From Epiperipatus broadwayi (lineage: Eukaryota; Onychophora; Udeonychophora; Euonychophora; Peripatidae): DNA of 64,000 nt. A program made the position numbers and the translations under genes. The stretch spans positions 2,110,001 through 2,174,000 of the forward strand of contig JAQFVV010012498.1 in NCBI GenBank assembly GCA_028023455.1, given 5' to 3'. Position 1 is the stretch's first letter, and every line of letters starts with the position of its first letter. Below, one piece after another: positions 1 through 12,530 of the stretch. Under the pieces are notes generated by a model. That model was not told where the DNA came from. It saw only the letters and a list, made by a program, of their open reading frames with translations, and did no database searches.

Positions 1-390
1 CGAATGATTTATGAGGTTATTTATGCAATGATTTGTTGTTCAGTTCTGTAATTTTCGATATAATAAAAATATAACACATCATTTTATTCATCAACAAATG
101 CATTGTAAATGATTTTATTTTGTAAATTTCTATTTCAAGAAGCTGTTAATGCTTTTATTTCAATGATCCACAATATACTCTTACTCTATTTAATTAAAAA
201 TAACTGATTTTTTTTTAAATTACTGCATTAAATATTTAGATATCATTCTGAACAGCAGACACAATTAGTAAAAATACAAAACTGTCTTTCCGAATACAAT
301 ATTTAAAAATTGAACTGATAAAAAATGTTAAATTTGTTTTTTTATGTTTTATTTTATATTTCTAAACATTAATTTTAAGATAATTGATAA

Positions 391-692
391 GTAAGACAAT
401 TTTTATTAATGGCTTTCAATCATTTTTAAATAAAATATTTATTGAATAATGATAAAGGTTTAGATTTCTCCATTGCTAAAACAGTTATATGTATGTATAT
501 ATATATATTATTGTGACAATTTATTTTGCATAGAATTTAAATATAAGTAAGACAATTTTTATTAATGGCTTTCAATCATTTTTAAATAAAATATTTATTG
601 AATAATGATAAAGGTTTAGATTTCTCCATTGCTAAAACAGTTATATGTATGTATATATATATTGTGACAATTTATTTTGCATAGAATATAAA
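391..692. repeat. Tandem duplication, ~156-bp unit, two copies
   Basis: A block starting GTAAGACAATTTTTATTAAT at 391 recurs almost unchanged at 547. The copies differ mainly in the length of an internal TA run near their ends and in a few bases just after it. The near identity suggests a recent local duplication. No coding content is seen in it. Confidence 0.9.
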
Positions 693-1383
693 TACAATCT
701 GGCATCTAAATTTTTTTTTAAAAAATTATATTACTAAAAGGTTAGCTAGTACTGTCTTTGTTTACTTAATTGATTGATTTAATTGCTCTATTTTATGTAT
801 TTAAAGCTATATAGCTGCATTTTATTTATTTAAGTATACGTCAATAGCAAAGCTGCTATATAAACAAATATTGACTTTGAAAAATTAAGCCTAACTTCCA
901 TAAATTTATCTGTTGAAAATATTTTTTTTTCTTTTTATTAATGTTCGAAGTTAGATAATTTTTTTTTATTAACAAATAATTGCATTTTTTGGGGGGGGGG
1001 GAACTTTTATCTAGAAAGAACCACACATGAGATGGATGGATGAAATGAAAGTTTTTTGGTATGTTTGTAAAGAAGAAAGATTAAAAAAAAACTGGATTAA
1101 ACTTAAAGAGATCTTTATTCTGCAGTGGATCAATAATGATTGAAAATAATGATGATATATAAAGAATAGTATAAATACAATAAAATACATTTTTTTTAAA
1201 AACAAGTATACTAAAAAGTTACATCTGAAGGACTTCATAGAAATAGTACAAAAATAACATATATAGAAATGTCTTATACAAAGTATAACAAAAAACAAAC
1301 TTGTTTTAGTTATTTGGAATAATTAAAAAAATGCAAAACTAATTAGAATATATATATATATTGATCCAAATGTTTTCACAGGT

Positions 1384-1500
1384 TACAGATATAAAAAATA
1401 TAATTTTGGGTGCGTCTATGTATGAATTTTATTATATAACCCATCAAATGGGTGATGAATAGAATATTATAAAAATAGTTGTAGAGGCACTGTAATTATT
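1384..1500 (-). repeat. Left inverted terminal repeat of a Penelope-like element
   Basis: Read on the minus strand, this segment matches the block at about 3525-3640: both carry ACAGTGCCTCT, a run of T/A, CATCACCCA or CATCATCCA, and then an AATAAAAT-CATACAT block. The two copies are therefore inverted around the PLE body. The left copy lacks about 30 bases present in the right copy between the TGATGG and AATAAAA blocks. PLEs commonly carry such inverted or direct terminal repeats (pLTRs). Confidence 0.65.
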
Positions 1501-1832
1501 GATTTATAACATCGTTAAAGCAGGGATATAAAAGTGAAAAAAAAAAAAAAAGATAGTCGGAAAGTATTTAGATTAACGTTTTTTAAAAAAATTCTTCTAA
1601 ATAGAAAGAAAATTGCATGCGCCATCATATTTGTTGTTACAATTTGGTCATTTGTCTATAATAATAAAATCTCAGATTACTAAATGTTAAAATTTATATA
1701 AAAATCAAAAAGAAATTATACTACTTATTTAGAAAAAAAACGTCTAAAACTATTATTAATAAATCACTAATTATAAAAGACATTAAAAAATGAAAATGAT
1801 TCCTCATGAAAAATTTTGTGTTTATTACAAAC

Positions 1833-2236
<404 letters not shown>

Positions 2237-2459
2237 TCCAAAATAGATCCCCCATAGTAGGAATAAGATCTATTCACAGTTTAGCTAGGTATTTGTCTGA
2301 TTTAATAAAGCCTACAATTTTATCTATTAAAATTATATTTTTAAAAACTCTATTTTGTTTCTCTACTGAAAAATTTACAAATTATTAAAAATGATACTCT
2401 TATCAATTTCTATGTTGTTTTTTTATTTGTAAATATTCCAATTGATGAACCTTTAAATC

Positions 2460-2765
2460 TCACTTCTCAATGTTGCAATTTAACACTATAAACAAACTTG
2501 AGTACTCCTATGGGCTCATCTATCTCAGGGGTAATCGCTGATTTATTTACGGAATATATAGAAACTTGTGCTTTACAATCAGCATCTTTAAAATTTCTAA
2601 TTTGGCTCAAATATATAGATGACATATTTGTCATCTGGCAATATGGTAAAAATAAATTATATGATTTTTTTCTCACATATAAATAATATTCATCTTCATA
2701 TTAAATTTACAGTGGAAAACAGAGTCCAATGGGAAACTTCCCTTTTTGATGTACTTATCACCAAA
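2460..2765 (+). pseudogene. Penelope-like reverse transcriptase fragment
   Basis: The 2498-2686 frame reads TPMGSSISGVIADLF, then about 35 residues later YIDDIFVIW. These correspond to the PLE RT motif with PMGSSIS and the catalytic Y-x-D-D box. Just downstream, in a second frame, HINNIHLHIKFTVE followed by SLFDVLI is the usual PLE continuation after the catalytic box. A frameshift near 2680 separates the two parts, and stops follow. The N-terminal half of RT is missing upstream, where the CTAT microsatellite lies. It pairs with the endonuclease remnant at 3070-3441. This is a dead copy; family assignment is confident and exact limits are not. Confidence 0.85.
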
Positions 2766-3069
2766 AAAAAAAACAAAACAAAATAATCTTTCATTATTTC
2801 CAGTTTTAGAAAATTTACACACACAGTCAGATATCTATAATTTTTATCACATCATCTTTTCAGTAGAGCATTTAAGATTTTGGATATATCATATCTATAA
2901 AAATAAATAAATCATATAAATGTTTTATTAGCTTTTGGTTATAATAATAAAATTATATAATAAATCTTAATTCAAACCCAAAACAATCAAAATAAAAAAC
3001 AAAAAGATATTATAAATAATATTGGACATATTCTGAAATTCTAAACAATATAAAAACAGCATATATTAT

Positions 3070-3441
3070 TTGTCAAAAAATGGTAATATTATATCAAAAT
3101 CTAAAAATTCAACTCTTCTTAAGTTTCATGGAATTTATGAAATTTCATGTGATATTTATAAAACTTTCTATGTAGGTATGAGCAATTGTTGCATCAGTAT
3201 TAGAATAGATGAACATGCTATTGTTGCTAAGCAACTCTCAACATCAGCACTCTTACTCTATGTTATAAATTCAGGTCACAGTATCTATCCAGATATAATA
3301 CTCTCCACTAATGTAAGATCAGAGAACTCATTTAAGATACTCAAAAGATCAAATTATATCAATAATCATGATGATACATGCAAACTTCCTTCTATATGGA
3401 AGATTTTTTTTAAAAATCACATTAAACTGAATAGATTATGA
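3070..3441 (+). pseudogene. GIY-YIG endonuclease domain of a Penelope-like element
   Basis: This frame of 123 codons reads GIYEISCDIYKTFYVGMSN, then SIRIDEHAIVAKQ, and ends with IWKIFFKNHIKLNRL. The spacing of GIY, a Y-V-G element, an R-x-x-E-H-like site and a terminal W-K segment matches the C-terminal endonuclease of PLEs, which nicks the target for integration. The frame is uninterrupted but is cut off from its RT by several stops and frameshifts, so it is very unlikely to be expressed as a functional protein. A poly-C tract (about 3452-3462) and the right inverted repeat follow. Confidence 0.8.
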
Positions 3442-3524
3442 CTTTTATTTACCCCCCCCCCCCAATTTTATATATTTGTTTTTTTTTATTATTAATGAAA
3501 TATTAACATTAATATAAATCAATG

Positions 3525-3640
3525 TTTACAGTGCCTCTTAAAATTTTTTTATAGTATTTTATTCATCATCCAGTTGATGGTTTGTCTGATCAACCTGAAA
3601 TGTTGGTAGGTTTATAATAAAATCATACATGAATGAACCT
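3525..3640 (+). repeat. Right inverted terminal repeat of the first PLE
   Basis: This block is the inverted counterpart of 1384-1500 and lies directly downstream of the endonuclease, as expected for a PLE 3' pLTR. It contains CATCATCCAGTTGATGG, then TGTCTGATCAACCTGAAAT, then an AATAAAATCATACATG block. The middle piece has a CTGAT and a later GAAA, vaguely like a hammerhead core, but it has no helix II and I do not call it a ribozyme. Confidence 0.65.
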
Positions 3641-3643
3641 TAA

Positions 3644-3648
3644 AAATT

Positions 3649-3681
<33 letters not shown>

Positions 3682-3710
3682 TTTATAGGTATAAATTTTT
3701 AAAACAAAGG

Positions 3711-3752
<42 letters not shown>

Positions 3753-3766
3753 CCTTTGTTTTCTTT
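3644..3766. repeat. Paired TA microsatellites in a short palindrome
   Basis: There are two TA tracts, at about 3651-3673 and 3714-3748. The second is flanked by AAACAAAGGATATTATA on the left and its exact inverse, TATAATATCCTTTGTTT, on the right, so the TA tract is the centre of a hairpin. Confidence 0.85.
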
Positions 3767-4310
3767 GAGACTTTAAGGCAAATTTCTAATATCTATTCCA
3801 TGCAATCTTGTCACTGTCATTATTCTTACTATATGACTATTCATAATATACATAAACATGAATGAGCTACTGACAATACCCTCTGATTTTTAGATAAAGA
3901 ATACTATGATTTTTTTCCACTTGCTTGATAAATCTTAATTAAAACAGAAGTTGTATTTTGGCATGATTACTAAAACTAAATGATATAACTTATTTTTAGG
4001 AGGCTATTAATTATGCACTCATGGCAATGATTATCAGGTTATAACTTCCTTGATTTACACTGCCATTTACTGGTAACCATTTATTAAAACACCTATAGCT
4101 GTTATAGATCAATTTCCAAGAGAAACAGATTATATGGATTGGAAGAAGAAACTATATAATATTAAATGGGATATTGTGAGGATATTGACAGATCATGTAA
4201 TAAGAAGAAAATGTAAAATGACAGTTGATTTAAAAAGTGGAACATTGTCAGCAGCAACAATCATTTCCAAATGAGTATGGCCATTCCAAATTTAAAAAAA
4301 TAAAATAAAA

Positions 4311-4560
<250 letters not shown>

Positions 4561-4689
4561 TATTGGATATTTGACCATTGAATGTATATAGTACACTAGA
4601 GATGAGTTCTGTGATGACTATACAACCAATATATAAACCATAAATATATTGACATATAAAACATGTTGGTCCATTATTTTATTTATTGA

Positions 4690-5880
4690 TATATTGCAAT
4701 GCTGATTTTTAATTTCTTTTGCGGAAAACTTTTTTTCTGAAGTACTTCAACATTGTATATAATTGTAGTTCTCCAATATATTCTATTCTCTATCATATCT
4801 TTCTTTAAAACAATCAACATTATACTTCTTTAGGATGACTTTGAGATAATCTTTACAATATAAACACAATTTATCTCTTCTATAAAAACCATGCCAAAGT
4901 TTACCATAAAATATCTTTTTATGAAGTCTTGTATTATTTATTCACTCATTTCATGTGACATTCTGCATAATCATCCCAAATAAGATGTGATTTTACAATT
5001 TCTGATTGTTCAGTATCATGAACAGCAAATTGAAAAATACCTTGATTGCTTTTATTATTTTGTCATTATATTTTAAAATTTTATGAAGCATTCTAAGATG
5101 AAACTTTTTAAAGGCAGTTATGCTAGTGAATAGAGTGTCCTAATTTCACTTTCACATAATAAATAAAAAAGTAATAGCTCTATACATAGCTAATTTAAAT
5201 TCAGTAATTATTTTATTATTATAAAATTATCTTAATTTGTTAAAAGCAGAAACAACATATTGGAGTCTGTTCTACTCCTCACCATCTAAGCCTACCTTTC
5301 TAACTAAAAAAAGCATTCAAGCTATTTCAATTTGTTTATATTCTTAAGTTGATAATTATTCGAAATGAAAGGTAATAAATAATTTTTTTCATCGCAGACT
5401 GAGAAAGAAAATTTTTTTGAACATTGATTACTGAATTAAAGTATTTATATATTGCATTCAAAACATTAAGTATATGCTTTAGATCAACTTTTGAACTGAC
5501 AAAATAGAACAAGTCATCAGCATATTATAAATTCAACATACAAAAAAATTGAAGTTCTAGTTTTTGCTTTTGATTCAAATTAAAAATTTCACCATCATAT
5601 ATATATATCACTTCTTGAATTTTATATTTGTTAAGCTGCCTATAAATAGTTTCAAAAATCAGCCATAAAAATTGAAAATAATATTGGAGCAAGTACCTAT
5701 ACTTGTTTAACATCAATTTTTATTTTATGTAGTTTAGTATTTATACATGTTGTAATAACTTTTCCTTTTAATCCACTATATAGAAGCTGTATTATATGAA
5801 TAAATTTTGATAGACAATCAATTAATTTCAACAAATGCTATAGATATATTTGATTTTTAATCAAATGTGTGTTGATCAAA
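4690..5880 (-). pseudogene. LINE reverse transcriptase and C-terminal region, decayed
   Basis: Reading the minus strand from 5880 towards 4690, pieces of a non-LTR retrotransposon ORF2 appear in changing frames. They run from IFETIYRQLNKY with VIYIYDGEIFNLN to the catalytic box YADDLFYFVSS (codons at about 5524-5495). Next comes HILNVLNAIYKYFNSVIN. The C-terminal part has ERQAQMVRSRTDSN-like and RLHKKIFYGKLWHGFYRRDK, ending near KDYLKVILKKYN. The YADD box and the K-x-x-FYG-x-L-x-x-G segment are hallmarks of a LINE lineage common in molluscs and other invertebrates. Stops and frameshifts are numerous. The upstream portion of the same element continues beyond the hammerhead elements, at 7180-7420. 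Confidence 0.8.
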
Positions 5881-5929
5881 TCAATAATAACAATATGTAA
5901 TATATTCTATTATTCTTGATACGTTTTTT

Positions 5930-6345
5930 GATTACCTGGGTAACAAAAACAACAATCTTGATAGTGTACCAAACTCTCCACATAGTAGTGCCACCAAGTG
6001 CAAGACTTTTCAATCAATGGATGTAGGAAGATTTGAGCATAAAATTATATCTAGTGCTTATTCATCAAACATATCCAGACTAGTTTTTAGCTTGTGGCCT
6101 TCATCAGTGAGGAGTCTTAGATTTGAGAGCACTGCACCTAGATCATAACCTTCCAGAATCCACCTTTTATCTATTGGGTTAACTATAAAGTTAGGAACTC
6201 AAGATTAAAACACTAGATCAAGCTCATTTACTTGTTTAGTCATATAGATCTGAATTCAGTTTAGCATCTATACATTTTGGTGTCTTATGGTTTTTCAAAA
6301 TCCACAGTCACTATCATCCTATGGGCAGGATAGGTATAAAACCAT
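5930..6345. mobile_element. Hammerhead-bearing inverted-repeat element, truncated copy
   Basis: This block begins with CTCCACATAGTAGTGCCACC and carries ATCAATGGATG shortly after. Both are shared with the neighbouring complete element (6352-6792) and with the cluster near 42.3-43.3 kb. A hammerhead-like core lies on its minus strand (6065-6126). It appears inserted into the minus-strand LINE, whose pieces flank the whole 5.93-6.79 kb cluster. No protein is encoded. Confidence 0.65.
6065..6126 (-). ncRNA. Hammerhead ribozyme-like motif, G12 mutated
   Basis: On the minus strand the order is CTCCTCA, then CTGATGA (box I), AGGCCACAAGCTA as helix II and loop, AAAAC where GAAAC is expected, TA, and the GTC cleavage triplet. 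An outer helix I pairing is possible between TCAAA upstream and TTTGA downstream. The G-to-A change in the GAAA box should abolish catalysis. Type I architecture with a very short helix III is what has been described in PLE terminal repeats and animal retrozymes. Confidence 0.6.
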
Positions 6346-6351
6346 CAAAAT

Positions 6352-6792
6352 ATTACATGATCACTATTTAATATGCTTACATATTCTGTTAATAAGAGTG
6401 TCAAACTATCCACAAAGTCATGCCACTAAGACCAAGCCTCTGTAATCAATGGAAGAAAATAAGCTTGGTTTGAAAACATTATAGTATTTCACTATGGGCT
6501 CCTAGTTTTATAGTTAATCAAACAAGTAAAAGGTGTCTGCTGATGGGTTGCATTAAATCCTAATATCTAGGCGGAGTACTCTCAAATCCACCAAGAATCT
6601 TCACTGATGAAAGCCAAAATCTAGAAACTAGTCTCTGGGAATGTTGGATGAGCAGGAACTAGATAGGGATTTTATGCACAACCTTCTTGTATCCATTGAT
6701 TATGAATGATTGCACTTGGTGGCATTACTGTATGGAGGGTTTAGTACTCTTATTAATAGAATGTGTAGCATATGAAATAGTGATCATGTAAT
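6352..6792. mobile_element. 441-bp terminal-inverted-repeat element with a central hammerhead motif
   Basis: The left end, ATTACATGATCACTATTT at 6352, is matched in reverse by AAATAGTGATCATGTAAT ending at 6792. The inverse similarity continues inwards for about 85 bases with few mismatches, through the AATAAGAGT and ATCAATGG blocks. The hammerhead-like core sits between the arms at 6586-6649. There is no ORF, so the element is non-autonomous. It could be a fold-back form of a PLE terminal repeat or a retrozyme-like element; the sequence alone does not decide. Confidence 0.75.
6586..6649 (+). ncRNA. Hammerhead ribozyme-like motif with weak helix II
   Basis: CTGATGA (6604-6610), GAAAC (6623-6627), TA and GTC (6631-6633) are all intact. 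ATCCA (6586-6590) can pair with TGGAT (6645-6649) as the outer part of helix I. Helix II between the boxes, AAGCCAAAATCTA, pairs poorly, so activity is doubtful. Confidence 0.6.
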
Positions 6793-7179
6793 GTTTTTGT
6801 GGTTTTACACTTTGATACTGCTGTGTAATTTTCTAAAACTACATTAAATCTCTAGTAATCATTCTTCTATATCTCACAGTAACCTTTTCAACAAAATTCT
6901 TGGGAAATTAGCCTTCATGTAGTGAATAATAGTGATATTCTTAGTAATTCCTGCAAGTGGCAGAACTTTGTGAGGTAATTAGGATATAACAATCATATTT
7001 TATAATTTTTCTAGGTTTCTTATAAGAACCTAAATTTTTACATTTTAAAAATTGCAAAGAGCTATTTTGACTTTTCAAAATCCATATATAAATGAGTAGA
7101 TAAAATACTCATAGCTATAAAATTTATCATTTTAATTCTTGCATCTTCTACCTTTTCAGAATATCATTATAATTTTATA

Positions 7180-7420
7180 AAAGAGTGCCATTAATGGATA
7201 TTGTAATATTATTTTTCAGATCCATATATTGTTTTTAATGTGTCAAAAACAGATCTAAAATGACCAAGATCTCTGAATATTTCTATCTCCTCTGCAGTTT
7301 TAACCCAACACTTATTTTTTAAATCTTCTTGTCAATCTTTTCTAAATCTTTTTATTTATTATGAAGTTCCAGATTTTACTTTATTACTCCACCAAACAAA
7401 AAAATGTTAAGTGATTTTTT
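7180..7420 (-). pseudogene. LINE ORF2 fragment upstream of RT
   Basis: On the minus strand, AEEIEIFRDLGHFRSVFDTL then KTIYGS, followed in another frame by INGTLL and NDILKRWK-like text, match the segment between endonuclease and RT in LINE ORF2. There the family has a KAIYGP-like stretch and then a DGTLL...ILERW stretch. It has the same strand and order as the RT remnant at 4690-5880, so both are probably one element interrupted at 5.93-6.79 kb. Stops are present. Confidence 0.65.
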
Positions 7421-7459
7421 AAAATCATATCACTAATAATGAAATCATTGCTAGAAAAA

Positions 7460-9630
7460 ATGTTTTTTCCCCCAGTAAATTCATTAATAAATTTACTCAT
7501 ATAAAAAATCCACTTTATAAGAGAATTCCATGCCTCAATAATATGATAATCCTGTAAGTTCAAATTAGCAATTTTAGTGTTTAATAACTGTTGAAATGTT
7601 GCATGAATAAAAAATATAGTTAAAGAATAAGCATAAATTCAAGTAACTATTATTATAACTTCAGAATATACTAATTTAAAATCTGTCCAACAATCTGAAC
7701 TTGTCACATAATATAGATTTCTTTTGTATTGTGATTCTTAAACATATTGTAGTTTACTTAAATACTGTTGTTTTGAGTGTGTATGGATTTATGTTCTTTC
7801 AAAGTGATTTTTTTGTCAAAACCAAATGTTTATGATAGGCAGTATATATTGTGCAAAAATTCATTTAAGTTTACAAACCTAATACTGATAATACTATTAT
7901 TAACTTTTGAGCAAAATATATTTTTTATATGAACATGTGCATAAATGGTATGCGGTAGCATAAAAAAGAATAAAAATTTAGAAAAAATCTCTGAATCTAA
8001 TGTTAGCGAATATGCACTAAAAATTAGCATAGATATTATTATGCAAGAGAAGTTTTAACACATTGATATATTAAGAAATTCCAAAATTAGAGAATAATAA
8101 ATTTGACTTTATAATAAATCCAAAAATATTCACTAAGTTGATCTGATCTTTTAAGAAAACTTGCATCAATCAATTTGTTTTATTAAAATTTCATTTTCTA
8201 TGAAACGAATTTCAGTAAGTGAAACTATATTGATTCTAAATGTTGATAACTTCTTAAACATTGGCTGCTTTATCTTCAAGTCTTGAAGACTTTGTATCAA
8301 GTAAAATTTACACATTCCTTGTAACTATATTTAATATTAAGTTAAATATATAATAGTTATCATTAATATTACTATTGGCTTCCACTTTACCATTTCTGTT
8401 AATCATATTTTTATATCTCTTTAGTCAGTAATCTTTCAAAAATAAGAATCTAACTAGATTGTGTGAGGCAAGCCTTTTCTGAATATTTTTTCTAGTGCAT
8501 TTCTATTGTCATGTGGAATATATCAAAGACATCTCTGAATTGGAATACCTATATATACAATAACTTTGGCCAACAATTTCAAGCAAAGAACACAATTAAG
8601 AATAATAATAACTAGAAAAAAAATCCAGAATTTCTCTGTATGCAGTCAAAAATCAAAATGTGATTGCTCAAATACACAATCTCATTATCACATTACAGGC
8701 AGAAGACTGATGACATGAGAGGATCAAGTTAATTTTGATATTATACTAATATAAGTGACTGAAGCATTAAACACAAAAGAGAAACAGAGAAGTCTGTTTA
8801 TATTGAAAACAGTATCAAGCTTTTGATGAGGCAGGAAAATTTTTTTTTATCAGACATTATTTCTTTCTTATTCACAGTTAATCCTCATTTCTAAAAAAAA
8901 TATTCTACTATCTGCCACCTATGGAGTGCATCTATACAGATATTAAAAGCACAAGTGCTGTGGGATTTATTATAAATAAAAATTAGAATAACAGTATCAT
9001 GAAGATTGATGGTATATCAGATATAATGACAATATTATTTTTTATTTTAATAACTTCAGGTTTATATCTCATGTAGTTTTAATTCTAATGAAAAAGTAGA
9101 GGATTTTTATTTAGATGTACAACATTCTTTTTATAAAATAATTGTCAAGAAAAGTTTTAATGCTAGAATTGAAAAACAATAGAAAATAAAAAGATGTATA
9201 AATTTAAAGATAAATATGGAAATGAGAAAGAAAATATACCTGCAGTGTTTTCATGAAATGAAATAAATATTGCAGTATTTTTTTTAAAAGTGGAAGTATA
9301 TAAACAAAGGTAAAGCAAAATTAAATTATATTTTGACTATACAAATATATATATATATATTTCAGATGAGAATGTCATTAATAGATTCAATATAAAAAGT
9401 AATAATAAGAAAAATACAAAATAAATGTTAATACAAAGCTAGAGAGAGACAAAATACTATTAAGAAAAACAGTATTAACAGTTGATATTTTTAACCTTCT
9501 GAAACTCTTAATGAGTTTTAATGTGTCAGACTTGGATGAATTCAATAAAAAGACAAGTGATCTTCTATTAAGATGAGATATGCAGACAGCCAACACACAA
9601 AAAAAAAACATCGACTGAAATCCACTCTTA
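7460..9630. other. AT-rich stretch without recognisable gene
   Basis: Apart from short open frames under 80 codons with biased Ile/Leu/Phe composition, I see no domain, RNA gene or long repeat. Decayed 5' parts of the two LINEs on either side may extend into it. Confidence 0.5.
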
Positions 9631-9639
9631 ACTGAAACA

Positions 9640-10610
9640 AATCAATACATTAAGAAAAAAGAACATGAAAACATTAAAAAATGGTCTGTTTAATAGAATA
9701 AATATCTGAAATTTTGAAAAATGGTGCAAAAGGAATTAATAATGATATAAAAAAATATTGCTGTGAATTGAAAAGAAAGCTATAAAAAATGTCTCAAAAG
9801 TGATTTTAATATAAAAAAAATAATAAAAATAAAAATGAGAAAATGAAATGATTGAATAACTTGAATAAAAATATATTTAGTGATAAAAAACATCAATAAA
9901 AACAATCTCTACAATCACAACATTGCCAAGAATTTTAAATGAAGAATTAAGACCTGCAATTAAATCTACGAAGAATGGAACAATTATAGAAAGTAATATA
10001 TTTAAAAAATCAAATGAAAAAAAAAAGACAAAACTATATACCAAATGGGTGAATAATAAAGATTTATCAGATAAGTAAAATAATATAGTTGCCATATTAA
10101 TATTTAATAAAGAATAAAAAATATATTAGAAAGTGTAGACATATCAATCTTCTGTGAGTTCTAGAAAAAATATTTACTAAGAACATTAAAATATGTGGAG
10201 AAAACATTAAATTTAAACCAAAGAAAAAAATGGTTATAAAAGTGTTATTAGTAACCATACTTAAATATTATGAATACTTATTAAAAAAATGTCAATAAAA
10301 ATGAGTTACTATTATGTTTTGAATTGTTAGATTATGAAAAAATATTACTGATCAAGATAGAGTCTTAATATATTCTGAATAATATTTATCAAATGTAATA
10401 TCAGTGATTAGATTACATGGCAATACTGTTTATAATTTATATTGACCAAGATATATGGCAAGATGATTCCCTATCTTCAAAACTTTTTACAGTTATTTTG
10501 TATGAAGTATTTTATGGTTTTAAATGAAAAAAATTTCAGATAGTATTTTTGAAAATAATGTTAAAAAGTCTTAAAATAATTTTCTATGGTTTTTCATGTA
10601 TATATATATA
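9640..10610 (+). pseudogene. LINE reverse transcriptase, 5' part, interrupted by a satellite
   Basis: Plus-strand pieces in order are: ILNEELRPAIKSTKNG, the segment before RT; a KIIVAI-like IVAILIFNKE; CRHINLL followed by VLEKIFTKNIK, matching the family CxNYRPISLL...KIFTKIL; and KLFTVILYEVFYGF near 10480, matching SPKLFT...EVF. The next expected motif, the F/Y-A-D-D box, is absent because the sequence runs into the satellite array at 10611. The C-terminal part of a LINE of the same orientation resumes at about 14385. Many stops are present. Confidence 0.7.
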
Positions 10611-12530
10611 TATGTCCACAGATGGCGTCCTACCAAGACTGCCAATCAAGCGTATGTTTTGTTTACATAAACGTCAGAGTAGCTAGTATTCACTATCTCT
10701 AACTATAATTCCACTTTCAGATCATGATTTCAAGCTATTTGCTATCGTCAGTGAAAGACAGGAATAAAGAAACTAGATCTGAATACAAACTCTGAGCGTT
10801 TATGAAACAATTTCTATTCAGCTTGCAAGCATGAATTTTTTAGACACGTAATGTCTTCAAACTCAGCATAGCAAACCAGATAGCTACATGGGTCTGATCT
10901 CAGTTCAGCATCACCACATAGTAGAAGCCTCTGCAATCTATATCATTGCAAGAAAGACCTCAAAGGTACATTTATGATAAACAAAAATGCAAGTTAAAAA
11001 ACTTGCTAACGCTTGTATTTATGTCCACAGATGGCGTCCTACCAAGACTGCCAATCAAGCGTATGTTTTGTTTACATAAACGTCAGAGTAGCTAGTATTC
11101 ACTATCTCTAACTATAATTCCACTTTCAGATCATGATTTCAAGCTATTTTCTATCGTCAGTGAAAGACAGGAATAAAGAAACTAGATCTGAATACAAACT
11201 CTGAGCGTTTATGAAACAATTTCTATTCAGCTTGCAAGCATGAATTTTTTAGACACGTAATGTCTTCAAACTCAGCATAGCAAACCAGATAGCTACATGG
11301 GTCTGATCTCAGTTCAGCATCACCACATAGTAGAAGCCTCTGCAATCTATATCATTGCAAGAAAGACCTCAAAGGTACATTTATGATAAACAAAAATGCA
11401 AGTTAAAAAACTTGCTAACGCTTGTATTTATGTCCACAGATGGTGTCCTACCAAGACTGCCAATCAAGCGTATGTTTTGTTTACATAAATGTCAGAGTAG
11501 CTAGTATTCACTATCTCTAACTATAATTCCACTTTCAGATCATGATTTCAAGCTATTTGCTATCGTCAGTGAAAGACAGGAATAAAGAAACTAGATCTGA
11601 ATACAAACTCTGAGCGTTTATGAAACAATTTCTATTCAGCTTGCAAGCATGAATTTTTTAGACACGTAATGTCTTCAAACTCAGCATAGCAAACCAGATA
11701 GCTACATGGGTCTGATCTCAGTTCAGCATCACCACATAGTAGAAGTCTCTGCAATCCATATCATTGCAAGAAAGACCTCAAAGGTACATTTATGATAAAC
11801 AAAAATGCAAGTTAAAAAACTTGCTAACGCTTGTATTTATGTCCACAGATGGCGTCCTACCAAGACTGCCAATCAAGCGTATGTTTTGTTTACATAAACG
11901 TCAGAGTAGCTAGTATTCACTATCTCTAACTATAATTCCACTTTCAGATCATGATTTCAAGCTATTTGCTATCATCAGTGAAAGACAGGAATAAAGAAAC
12001 TAGATCTGAATACAAACTCTGAGCGTTTATGAAACAATTTCTATTCAGCTTGCAAGCATGAATTTTTTAGACACGTAATGTCTTCAAACTCAGCATAGCA
12101 AACCAGATAGCTACATGGGTCTGATCTCAGTTCAGCATCACCACATAGTAGAAGCCTCTGCAATCTATATCATTGCAAGAAAGACCTCAAAGGTACATTT
12201 ATGATAAACAAAAATGCAAGTTAAAAAACTTGCTAACGCTTGTATTTATGTCCACAGATGGCGTCCTACCAAGACTGCCAATCAAGCGTATGTTTTGTTT
12301 ACATAAACGTCAGAGTAGTTAGTATTCACTATCTCTAACTATAATTCCACTTTCAGATCATGATTTCAAGCTATTTGCTATCGTCAGTGAAAGACAGGAA
12401 TAAAGAAACTAGATCTGAATACAAACTCTGAGCGTTTATGAAACAATTTCTATTCAGCTTGCAAGCATGAATTTTTTAGACACGTAATGTCTTCAAACTC
12501 AGCATAGCAAACCAGATAGCTACATGGGTC
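10611..12530 (+). repeat. 409-bp satellite, forward half of a head-to-head array (4.7 units)
   Basis: Unit starts with TATGTCCACAGATGG fall at 10611, 11020, 11429, 11838 and 12247, an exact 409-bp spacing. The units are nearly identical, with single-base differences such as GGCGTCC/GGTGTCC. Each ends with a short hairpin, GCAAGTT-AAAA-AACTTGC, then TAACGCTTGTATT. The fifth unit breaks off at unit position 284 (12530), where the array switches strand. The left flank is a TA tract inside the LINE RT. No coding potential is seen. Confidence 0.97.

Noticed and set aside
3560-3600. TGTCTGATCAACCTGAAAT as a possible hammerhead in the first PLE terminal repeat
   Set aside because: It has CTGAT and GAAA but no helix II, a broken CUGANGA box and no convincing GUC with pairing arms.
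10740-10790. A functional hammerhead inside each satellite unit
   Set aside because: Box I reads AGTGAAAGA instead of CTGANGA and the cleavage triplet is replaced by GATC. At most it is a remnant, so it is reported only as a resemblance.
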